Source: Micromonospora sp. WMMD882
GTDB taxonomy: Bacteria; Actinomycetota; Actinomycetes; Mycobacteriales; Micromonosporaceae
Length of the DNA: 64,000 nt
Direction: 5' to 3'
Assembly: GCF_027497255.1 (NCBI RefSeq)
Contig: NZ_CP114903.1
Span: 4,526,001-4,590,000, forward strand
Below, in pieces: positions 16,901 to 22,535 of the stretch. Within the stretch, counting starts at the first letter, position 1; every line of letters starts with the position of its first letter. The translations under genes were made by a program, and so were the position numbers. Under the pieces are notes generated by a model. That model did no database searches, was not told the origin of the DNA, and was given only the letters and a program-made list of their open reading frames with translations.

Positions 16901-18135
16901 TCCTCACCTTCGCCGGGTGGCTACCGCTCGGTGATCTGTCTGTCGGTGCCCGCGTCGCCGTCCCCCGGCACATTCCGCCGCCTCTTGCCGTGCGACCGTG
17001 GCCGGAGGCCGAAGTCGTGCTGCTGGCACATCTGCTGGGCGACGGGTCGTTCGTGCGTCGCCAGCCCATTCGTTACGCGACTGTGGACGAGTCGAACCTC
17101 GCGGCGGTCACTGAGGCTGCCAAACATTTCGGTATCTCGGCCGTTCGAGACGACTACGCGGCGGCTCGGGTGACCACCCTGCGCCTGCCGGCACCGTACC
17201 GACTGGCCAGGGGGCGCCGTAACCCCATCGCCGAATGGCTCGACTCACTGGGGCTTTTCGGTCTGCGATCGCATGAGAAGTTCGTTCCCCAAGCGGTGGC
17301 TGGCCTCCCCAAGGACCAGATCACCACGTTTCTGCGTCATCTCTGGGCAACCGACGGTTCGGTGACCGTCAAGAAGTCAGGTCGCGGGGGGAGGATTTAT
17401 TTCAGCTCGACCAGCCGGCGAATGCTGGAGGATGTGTCGCGGCTGCTGCTGAGGTACGGCATCAGCGCCCGGCTGAAGGCTGTCCCGGTGGCTCGCCACC
17501 GGCCTCAGTACACGCTCGACATCTCGGGCCGGGACGACCAACTCCGGTTCCTTCGGGAAATCGGGGTGCACGGCGCGCGGTCGAAAAATTGTGTGGACCT
17601 CATCGCCTCGTTGGAGGCATTGGAGAGCAACACCAACGTCGACACGGTGCCGCGTGAGGTGTGGACGCGTGTGCGGGAAATCCTGACCGAGCGGAAGATG
17701 AGCCACCGCGAGTTCGCTGCGGCGATCGGCACCCAGTTCTGCGGTAGCGCTCTGTGGAAGCGCTCGCCCAGCCGCTCCAGGCTTGCGAATATCGCTGCCG
17801 TCCTGGATGCCGCAGACCTTGACTTGCATGCCACCAATGACATTTTCTGGGATGAAATTGTATCGATCGAGTCGATCGGTCATCGTGATGTCTACGATGC
17901 CACGGTCATGGGTACGCACAACTTCATCGCCAACGGAATCGCCACGCACAATTCCATCGAGCAGGATGCGGATGTTGTAATACTTCTGCATCGGGACGAC
18001 TACTACGACAAGGAGTCACCGCGGGCCGGCGAGGCGGATTTTATTGTCGCCAAGCATCGGAACGGCCCCACCGACACCGTGACCGTCGCCGCCCAACTCC
18101 ACCTCTCCCGCTTCGTCGACATGGCCATCGTCTGA
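13927..18135 (+). CDS. dnaB: replicative DNA helicase DnaB, precursor with two inteins
   Basis: A 1,402-residue precursor. After removal of two inteins the mature helicase would be 466 residues, the normal size. The extein starts MSVTDDRRTEPRTNG and has the N-terminal domain (FDKTPPQDVAAEQCVLGGML), linker and RecA-like motor. The Walker A loop GRPGLGK|ST is interrupted by intein 1 (residues 240-749). Walker B is IVVDYLQLM, and the ESG|SIEQDAD site is interrupted by intein 2 (917-1342). GTG at 13927 is preceded by GGAGG at nine bases. DnaB is the 5'-3' helicase that opens the fork and recruits DnaG. Both insertions fall at sites essential for ATP hydrolysis, so the helicase depends on two successful splicing events. 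Mycobacterial dnaB genes also host inteins. Confidence 0.97.
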   Translation: MSVTDDRRTEPRTNGQPPAPRDGQFDKTPPQDVAAEQCVLGGMLLSKDAIADVVEILKTPDFYRPIHATIFDTILEIYGRGEPADSITVAAALADSGDLVRIGGAPYLHTLIASVPTAANAAYYARIVAERAVLRRLVEAGTRIVQLGYGTAAGGSRDVDDIVDLAQQAVYDVTEKRVSEDFAILADMLQPTLDEIEAVGAQGGVMTGVPTGFSDLDRLLNGLHPGQLIIVAGRPGLGKALALDTPLPTPQGWTTMGEVEVGDQLLAADGTPTTVTAAFEVRHGRPCYEVEFSDGSTIVADAEHLWKTTTRASRRQRAEAGRTHQWPTHQRRVVAHARRLSDSEPDSLVSFGELVGLVGEDFRHVLHVVAHQVGPAGEVIREYVRAGRPWRRRMPAYSRRDLLAALQQRVERLRNEGRTADHESVVTTAQIAATLRVGGDDRLNHAVENARPLALPHRDDLLIPPYTLGAWLGDGTSAAAAFTTADLELVTYIEADGFVVRPLAARTRYSIGLSPPVPLTARDCVVCGKQFSPRGPSVYTCGRSCGGKSGGLVDRRATAGCRFCGRVVQSSWNGSRSCADCRRRYGSFTGHLRAIGVLGDKHIPMAYLRASEQQRRQLLAGLLDTDGTVTPTGSVQFGVTSRRLAEDVRELVVSLGYRCSMTTRRVKGRRADTSVAHVLNFTTDDDVFRLERKRIALKERRACVTRSARTGSRYIVDVRPVPSVPVRCVTVENDEHLYLAGRSMIPTHNSTASMDFARNAAIRANQAAAIFSLEMSKVEIVMRLLSAEARVPLHVLRSGQLSDDDWTKLARCMGEISEAPLFVDDTPSMNLMEIRAKARRLKQRHDLKMIVVDYLQLMTSPKRTESRQQEVADLSRGLKLLAKEVECPVIAVSQLNRGPEQRTDKRPQLSDLRESGCLTSETRLIRADNNSEVTLGELLAHGAKDIPVWALDEKLRYTPRTMTHAFPSGNREVFRMTLASGKQIDATANHPFLTFAGWLPLGDLSVGARVAVPRHIPPPLAVRPWPEAEVVLLAHLLGDGSFVRRQPIRYATVDESNLAAVTEAAKHFGISAVRDDYAAARVTTLRLPAPYRLARGRRNPIAEWLDSLGLFGLRSHEKFVPQAVAGLPKDQITTFLRHLWATDGSVTVKKSGRGGRIYFSSTSRRMLEDVSRLLLRYGISARLKAVPVARHRPQYTLDISGRDDQLRFLREIGVHGARSKNCVDLIASLEALESNTNVDTVPREVWTRVREILTERKMSHREFAAAIGTQFCGSALWKRSPSRSRLANIAAVLDAADLDLHATNDIFWDEIVSIESIGHRDVYDATVMGTHNFIANGIATHNSIEQDADVVILLHRDDYYDKESPRAGEADFIVAKHRNGPTDTVTVAAQLHLSRFVDMAIV
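14644..16173 (+). mobile_element. DnaB intein 1: class 3 intein with LAGLIDADG endonuclease and zinc knuckles
   Basis: A 510-residue intein in the Walker A loop, after the catalytic Lys. It starts with Ala (ALALDTPLPTPQGW) instead of Cys or Ser, and ends MIPTHN before Ser+1. Trp67 in block B (AEHLW), Cys489 in block F (VRCVTV) and Thr508 in block G form the W-C-T triad that defines class 3 inteins, where the block F Cys makes the first branched ester. The endonuclease has two LAGLIDADG motifs (LGAWLGDGTS and LLAGLLDTDGTV). Between them lie two Cys clusters, CVVC/CGRSC and CRFC/CADC, resembling zinc knuckles. Splicing and endonuclease residues look intact. Confidence 0.92.
16174..16235 (+). 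other. codon-usage footprint after intein 1 (possible co-conversion tract)
   Basis: The first 20 extein codons after intein 1 use TCT, GAT, TTT, ATT, AAT, CAA and CGA, which are scarce elsewhere in dnaB. The stretch also includes a perfect 10-bp inverted repeat (TTTGCCCGAA at 16192-16201, TTCGGGCAAA at 16211-16220). Homing by gene conversion usually copies flanking DNA with the intein, which would explain it. Confidence 0.5.
16675..17952 (+). mobile_element. DnaB intein 2: class 1 intein with LAGLIDADG endonuclease and an HTH-like segment
   Basis: A 426-residue intein between LRESG and SIEQDAD, the same site as the Synechocystis DnaB split intein. It begins CLTSETRLI (Cys1), has block B ATANHPFLT (T-x-x-H), block F DVYDATVMGTHNFIANG and ends ATHN before Ser+1, a complete class 1 set. 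LAGLIDADG motifs are LLAHLLGDGSFV (about 117-128) and LRHLWATDGSV (about 219-230). Between the endonuclease and block F is a stretch (MSHREFAAAIGTQFCGSALW and beyond) that reads like an XRE-type helix-turn-helix, probably an extra DNA-binding module. Splicing residues look intact. Confidence 0.92.
17953..18062 (+). other. codon-usage footprint after intein 2 (possible co-conversion tract)
   Basis: The extein after intein 2 contains GAT, GTT, GTA, ATA, CTT, CAT, TTT and ATT codons in close succession (for example gatgttgtaatacttctg), while the final codons from about 18063 return to the normal G/C-ending pattern. This abrupt change is what a co-converted flank from a lower-GC donor would leave. 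Confidence 0.5.
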
Positions 18136-18158
18136 GGTAGCTGCGCTGACGTTACCCC

Positions 18159-19022
18159 TCAACGGTCCACCCCGAGCTGGCCCGCAGCCGCCGCGACCGT
18201 CTGGGCCAGCAGCACGGCGATGGTCATGGGGCCGACCCCGCCCGGCACCGGGGTGAGCAGACCGGCCTGGTCCCGGGCCGTGGTCGCGTCCACGTCGCCG
18301 ACCCCGCCCGGGTGGTAGCCGGCGTCGACCACCACCGCGCCGGGCTTGATGTGCGCGCCGGTGATGAGCCCCGGTCGACCGACCGCCGCCACCAGCACGT
18401 CCGCCTCCCTGGTGATCGACGCCAGGCCGACGGTCCGGGAGTGGCAGTACGTGACCGTGGCGTCTCGGGCCAGCAGCAGCATGCCGACCGGCCGACCCAG
18501 GATCGCGCTGCGCCCCACCACCACGGCGTGCTTTCCGGCCAGGTCCACCTGGTACTCGTCCAGCAGCCGGAGAATGCCGCCGGGCGTGCAGGACACGAAA
18601 CCGGGCAGCCCGAACGCCGTCGCGGCGAACGAGCGCGTGGTCACCCCGTCCACGTCCTTCTCCGGGGCGATCGCCTCGAACGCGGCCCGTTCGTCGAGGT
18701 GCGACCCGACCGGATGTTGGAGCAGGGTGCCGTGCACCGCCGGATCCCGGGACAGGGCGGCGACCGCGCCGACCAGCTCGTCGGTGGTGATCGACGCGGG
18801 CAGCGCGACGTGCCGGGAGTCGATGCCGGCCTGCGCGCAGCGGTTGCGCTTCATCCGGACGTACGTCACCGAGGCGGGATCGTCACCGACCAGCACCGTC
18901 GCCAGGCAGGGAGCGACGCCGGTACGTCGGCGGAGGTCGGCTGCCCGGGTGGACGCCGCCTCGATCGTGCGGCGGGCGAGGTCACGGCCGTCCATCAGCC
19001 GGGCCGGGGAACGTGGGGTCAT
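18159..19022 (-). CDS. folD: bifunctional methylenetetrahydrofolate dehydrogenase/cyclohydrolase
   Basis: A 287-residue FolD. It oxidises 5,10-methylene-THF to methenyl-THF and hydrolyses that to 10-formyl-THF. Visible motifs are YVRMK (catalytic Tyr and Lys), LLQHPVGSHLD (QxP variant), EKDVDGVT, the NADP-binding GRSAILGRPVGMLLL with ATVTYCHSRT, and PGGVGPMTIAVLL. ATG at 19022 (MTPRSPARLMDGRDLA) is the chosen start; the frame extends seven codons further. In most FolDs the motif is QLPLP, so LLQHPVG is a noticeable divergence, and this may be a second, specialised paralogue. It is convergent with dnaB, 23 bases away. Confidence 0.88.
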   Translation of the reverse strand: MTPRSPARLMDGRDLARRTIEAASTRAADLRRRTGVAPCLATVLVGDDPASVTYVRMKRNRCAQAGIDSRHVALPASITTDELVGAVAALSRDPAVHGTLLQHPVGSHLDERAAFEAIAPEKDVDGVTTRSFAATAFGLPGFVSCTPGGILRLLDEYQVDLAGKHAVVVGRSAILGRPVGMLLLARDATVTYCHSRTVGLASITREADVLVAAVGRPGLITGAHIKPGAVVVDAGYHPGGVGDVDATTARDQAGLLTPVPGGVGPMTIAVLLAQTVAAAAGQLGVDR

Positions 19023-19144
19023 GGGGGCACTCCGGAAGATCACGGGAGATGCCCAGGCGTACGGCGGCGACGAGTGTCAGACCGCTCCCCGGTGGTGCAC
19101 CACCCGAACGCCAGTCACGGCCCGTCCACACTGTACCCGCTGGA

Positions 19145-19828
19145 TCAGCCCAGCAGGGGAAACCGGTCGGCGGCCGGGCCCAGCTCGGTGTGGTCGGCGT
19201 CGCTGAGCGGGAGCCGTCCGGCGGCCTTGAGCAGGTGCTCGTCCCCGGTCCACCGGGCCGGTCGGACCACGTCGTCGCCGAGCAGGCCGTCCATCGTCGA
19301 CACGGTCACCGCGCGGGCCAGCGGGCCGGGGCCGGCCGCGTCGGGCAGGTCGACGATCAGGTCGAGGTGGTGCAACACCGCCTCGGTGGTCAAAGTGGCG
19401 AGGAAGTCCGCCACCCGCAGCACGTGCCCCTGGGTGGTCACGTACGCCGTCGGGTCGGCGGCGGCAGCCGCGCGTACCGCCGCCGGCGCGGTGTCGGACC
19501 AGAGCCGGACGATCCCGCCGGGCCGCTCGAAGGCGGCGGCGGAACGACGGATCCACCAGGCGTGCCGGTCGGCGACGCCGTCGGTGTCTCCGCCCGGGAA
19601 GGAGTGCCAGTAGCTGACCTGGTCGACGTCGGCGGGCCCGTCGGCGGGGCTGGCCAGCGTGACCAGGGCGCGCTGAGCGTCGCCGAGCACGTGCAGGAGC
19701 AGGTCGGCGACGAGCCAGCCCCGGCAGCGGGTGGGTCGTCGCAGGTCGCCGTCGTCGAGGTCGGCGACGACGGCGGTGATGCCCGCGTACGCCTGGGCGA
19801 GGGCCTCGGCCTGCCGGAGCTCGGTCAT
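19145..19828 (-). CDS. TIGR03083 / maleylpyruvate isomerase N-terminal domain protein (DinB-like)
   Basis: A 227-residue protein. The N-terminal four-helix bundle has TRCRGWLVADLLLHVLGDAQRAL, the W-x3-DLLxH region that supplies a metal-binding His in mycothiol-dependent isomerases and DinB-like proteins. A second His region is LTTEAVLHHLDLIVDLP. The C-terminal 60 residues match the small alpha/beta cap seen in this family. Members use mycothiol or bind metal, but most in actinobacteria have no known substrate. It lies downstream of the zinc-ribbon gene in a leftward run, separated by a 30-bp tandem repeat. Confidence 0.8.
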   Translation of the reverse strand: MTELRQAEALAQAYAGITAVVADLDDGDLRRPTRCRGWLVADLLLHVLGDAQRALVTLASPADGPADVDQVSYWHSFPGGDTDGVADRHAWWIRRSAAAFERPGGIVRLWSDTAPAAVRAAAAADPTAYVTTQGHVLRVADFLATLTTEAVLHHLDLIVDLPDAAGPGPLARAVTVSTMDGLLGDDVVRPARWTGDEHLLKAAGRLPLSDADHTELGPAADRFPLLG

Positions 19829-19856
19829 GCCGTCGAGGGTCGCACGCTGCACGCCC

Positions 19857-19916
19857 GGCGGGGCGGCGAGCAGCGCCAGGAACACCGGCGGGGCGGCGAG
19901 CAGCGCCAGGAACGCC
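19857..19916. repeat. 30-bp tandem duplication
   Basis: Two adjacent 30-bp copies, 19857-19886 and 19887-19916, differ at one base (AACACC versus AACGCC). They lie in the gap between two leftward genes. A recent slippage or duplication event is likely. Confidence 0.85.
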
Positions 19917-19973
19917 GGGCGTCGGGAGGGGACCGTCCCGCGCGCCCGGGACACGTCCCCTCCCGGCGCGCTG

Positions 19974-20396
19974 TCAGTCGAAGAGCTCGCCGAGGAAGCC
20001 GTGCTGCTTCTTCTTGCGGCGGTAGTGGCCGTGGTAGCCGTAGTGCTGCTGGTGGCCGCCGTACGCCGGAGCGTGGGTGGGCGGGTAGCCGGGCGGCGGC
20101 GGGGGCGGCGGCGGGGGAACCGCGCCGTACCCGGGCTGGTGGTGCGGGGCGGCGCCGGGCGGGGGCGGCGGCGGGGGCGCGTAACCGCCGGGCGGGGCGG
20201 GAGCGTGCGGCTGGCCGGGGACCTGCGGGGGCCCGGCGTTGTGCTGTTTGTTCCAGTTGGCCTCGGCCTCGAACAGCTTTTCGAGCTCGCCGCGGTCGAG
20301 GAAGATGCCACGGCATTCGCCGCACTGGTCGATGACGACGCCGCTGCGCTCGTACTGGCGCATGTCTCCGCGGCACTTGGGACAGATGAGCTGCAT
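19974..20396 (-). CDS. TFIIB-type zinc-ribbon protein with Pro/His/Tyr-rich tail
   Basis: A 140-residue protein. The first 45 residues form the zf-TFIIB fold: CPKCRGDMRQYERSGVVIDQ, then CGECRGIFLDRGELEKLFE, with two C-x2-C pairs that bind one zinc. The remainder is low complexity (poly-Pro runs, Gly-Tyr, His) ending in a basic RRKKKQHGFLGELFD. Proteins with this ribbon are common in bacteria and their role is not established; they resemble the YfgJ/YnzC style of small zinc-ribbon adaptors only in general form. It begins 29 bases after the phosphoribosyltransferase stop codon and probably shares its transcript. Confidence 0.85.
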   Translation of the reverse strand: MQLICPKCRGDMRQYERSGVVIDQCGECRGIFLDRGELEKLFEAEANWNKQHNAGPPQVPGQPHAPAPPGGYAPPPPPPPGAAPHHQPGYGAVPPPPPPPPPGYPPTHAPAYGGHQQHYGYHGHYRRKKKQHGFLGELFD

Positions 20397-20425
20397 CTCT
20401 CGACGGTACCCGGTGACTGTTGCAC

Positions 20426-21058
20426 TCAGGAGGCGGCGAGCGCGCCGGTCACCTCGTCGTCGGTGACCTCGTGGAAGTCGTCGTAGTAGCGGCTGACCGC
20501 GCCGAAGTCGGGTGGCCGCTGGGCGCAGACCACCTGGTCGGCTTCGGCGGCGAGCATCTCGTACGCCTCCGGGGAGCCGACCGGGACGGCGACCACCACC
20601 CGGCGTGCGCCGAGCCGTCGGGTGACCTGGACGGCGGCGCGGGCGGTGGCCCCGGTGGCGAGGCCGTCGTCGACGATGACGGTGGTGCGTCCGGCCAGGT
20701 CCAGCGGCGGCCGGCCGGCCCGGTAGAGCCGTTCCCGACGGTCGAGTTCGGCCTGTTCGCGTCGGGTGACCTCGGTGATGTCGGCGGGGTCGAGTCGGTC
20801 GGCGACCGGGTCGTTGCGCACCTGGACGCCGCCGGGGCCGAGCGCGCCGAAGGCGACCTCGGGCGCCCAGGGCATGCCGAGTTTGCGGACGACCAGCACG
20901 TCGAGGGGGGCGTCGAGGCGTCGGGCGATCACCTCGGCGACCGGCACGCCGCCCCGGACGAGGCCGAGCACCACCACGTCGGTGCGGTCGGTGAGCCCGG
21001 TCAGCCGGTCGGCGAGCATCGCGCCGGCCTCGGCGCGGTCACGGTAGGTGGTGGTCAT
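20426..21058 (-). CDS. phosphoribosyltransferase family protein
   Basis: A 210-residue type I phosphoribosyltransferase. The PRPP loop is TVIVDDGLATGATARAA, and the flexible-loop and hood regions are VLGLVRGGVPVAEVIARRL and the C-terminal YYDDFHEVTDDEV. This subfamily is often found next to or fused with dienelactone-hydrolase-like proteins and has no proven substrate. Its 5' end overlaps the upstream membrane-protein gene by 20 bases, so the two are translated as a unit. The ATG start is unambiguous. Confidence 0.88.
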   Translation of the reverse strand: MTTTYRDRAEAGAMLADRLTGLTDRTDVVVLGLVRGGVPVAEVIARRLDAPLDVLVVRKLGMPWAPEVAFGALGPGGVQVRNDPVADRLDPADITEVTRREQAELDRRERLYRAGRPPLDLAGRTTVIVDDGLATGATARAAVQVTRRLGARRVVVAVPVGSPEAYEMLAAEADQVVCAQRPPDFGAVSRYYDDFHEVTDDEVTGALAAS

Positions 21059-22535
21059 GCCTCAGGTCTACGCCTTCCCGGCCGGTTCCGCCGGGTACTT
21101 GCGGTGAAGAGGCGAGCCGGAGGGCGGGCGCCCAGACCAGCAGGGCGAGCGGGTAGAGGAGGTACCCGAAGCGGGTGGCGGGCATCAGGGCGATCGCGGC
21201 GAGCAGTCCGTACCCGCAGATCACGGCGCTGGTGGCGGCGGTGCGGGGTGGGCGGCGCAGGAGCCGGACGGTGATGGCGAGCCCGGCGACGACCAGCAGG
21301 GCGGCGGCGACGGCGCGGCCGGCGGGCAGGCCGGTGGCGATCAGGTGGCCCGGCAGCGGGGACTGTGCCGGGCTGGTGACGAGGCCCTGGCCGAGCGGGA
21401 AACGCAGCACGTTCTCGACCAGGGCGTCCCGGTCGACCAGCAGGGCGGGGAGCAGGGCGGCGGCGGGCAGGCCGAACGCGCCGACCGCGTACCGGCCGGT
21501 GGCGTGGCGGGCGCCCGCCCAGAAGAGCAGGACCAGGGCGACCGGCCAGGCGAGGAGCTTGAGCGCCCCGGCCAGGCCGACGGCGAGTCCGGCCCGACCG
21601 GGTCGGCCGGTGGCGGCGAGGGCGAGGGCGAGCAGGCAGAGCGCGAGTACGGGGAGGTCGTCGCCGCCGGTGGCGAGGGTGAGCGCGCAGACGGGCAGGA
21701 CGGTGGCGGCCTGGACGGCGCGGACCAGGGCGGCGTCGAGGGGGCGGCGGTGCTCGCCGGCGGGCGTGGACCCGGCCGCGTCGGCGCGACCGGCAACGGC
21801 GTCGGCGTGGGCGGGCGTGGCGTGGGCGGGCGTGGCGTGCGCGGGCGTGGCGTGGGCGGGCGTGGCGCGCAGCACGTGTACGGCGAGGGCCAGGGTGATC
21901 GCGGTGGCCAGGGCGAAGGCCAGGCGGGCGTCGGTCCACCAGGTGTCGAGGGCGGCCCGGGGCAGGCCGAACACCGCCATGCCCGGCTGGTACGGGGTGT
22001 AGCCGAGCAGTTGTTCGCCCGGCGGGAGGGCGGCGATCGCGTCCGGCCCGAGGTATGGGGTGCCGTCGTGGACGAGCCGGTCGCCGGAGCGCTCGACGAC
22101 GAGCACCTCTTCCTGGGCCCGGTCGGCGTGCCCGGCGGCACGTTGCACGGCCTGCCAGCCGAGCGGGAGCAGGGCGGTGGTGGCCCAGGTCAGGCCGGTG
22201 ACCGTCGCGCGGGCGGCGGTGCCGGCGAGCGGGGCGGCCGGGCGGCTGCGGCGGGCGAGGAGCTGCCCGGCGGCGAGCAGGGCGGCGACCAGGTAGCCGA
22301 CGGCGGCGACCGCGCCCCAGGCCCGGTGGGACGGCAGGGTGGAGGTGACGGCGGTGAGCGCGGCGAACGCGGCGGAGGTGGCGTAGAGGCCGAGGTCCAG
22401 GGGCAGGCCGCCGCCTCTGGTGTCGACGGCCCGCCAGACGCGCCGGGCCGGACCGGTGACCCGGGGCCGGGTCGGTGCGGCCGGCTCGGCGGGTGTGGGT
22501 GTCGGCGGGTGGTCCGGGTCGTCGGCTGCGGTCAC
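21039..22535 (-). CDS. polytopic membrane protein, GT87/DUF2029-like
   Basis: A 498-residue protein with about ten hydrophobic segments after a 35-residue Pro/Ala/Thr start. A loop contains TPYLGPDAIAALPPGEQLLGYT, followed by GMAVFGLPRA and later KLLAWPVALVLLFWAG, which resembles the K-x2-W-P region of GT87 transferases. The middle carries four ATPAH repeats. The GTG start overlaps the stop of the GGDEF-EAL gene (GTGA), and its end overlaps the phosphoribosyltransferase, so three genes form one tightly packed operon. A sugar-transfer role is plausible but not certain. Confidence 0.78.
   Translation of the reverse strand: MTAADDPDHPPTPTPAEPAAPTRPRVTGPARRVWRAVDTRGGGLPLDLGLYATSAAFAALTAVTSTLPSHRAWGAVAAVGYLVAALLAAGQLLARRSRPAAPLAGTAARATVTGLTWATTALLPLGWQAVQRAAGHADRAQEEVLVVERSGDRLVHDGTPYLGPDAIAALPPGEQLLGYTPYQPGMAVFGLPRAALDTWWTDARLAFALATAITLALAVHVLRATPAHATPAHATPAHATPAHADAVAGRADAAGSTPAGEHRRPLDAALVRAVQAATVLPVCALTLATGGDDLPVLALCLLALALAATGRPGRAGLAVGLAGALKLLAWPVALVLLFWAGARHATGRYAVGAFGLPAAALLPALLVDRDALVENVLRFPLGQGLVTSPAQSPLPGHLIATGLPAGRAVAAALLVVAGLAITVRLLRRPPRTAATSAVICGYGLLAAIALMPATRFGYLLYPLALLVWAPALRLASSPQVPGGTGREGVDLRHDHHLP
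21806..21865 (-). repeat. four 15-bp tandem repeats coding ATPAH
   Basis: Four consecutive copies of cgtgggcgggcgtgg (the third has one substitution) encode (ATPAH)x4 in a cytoplasmic or periplasmic loop of the membrane protein. Because the unit is five codons long, copy number can change without a frameshift. Confidence 0.9.

Noticed and set aside
18136..18158. Possible terminator between dnaB and folD (GAGGTA/TACC pairing)
   Set aside because: The stem is short and interrupted; not convincing.
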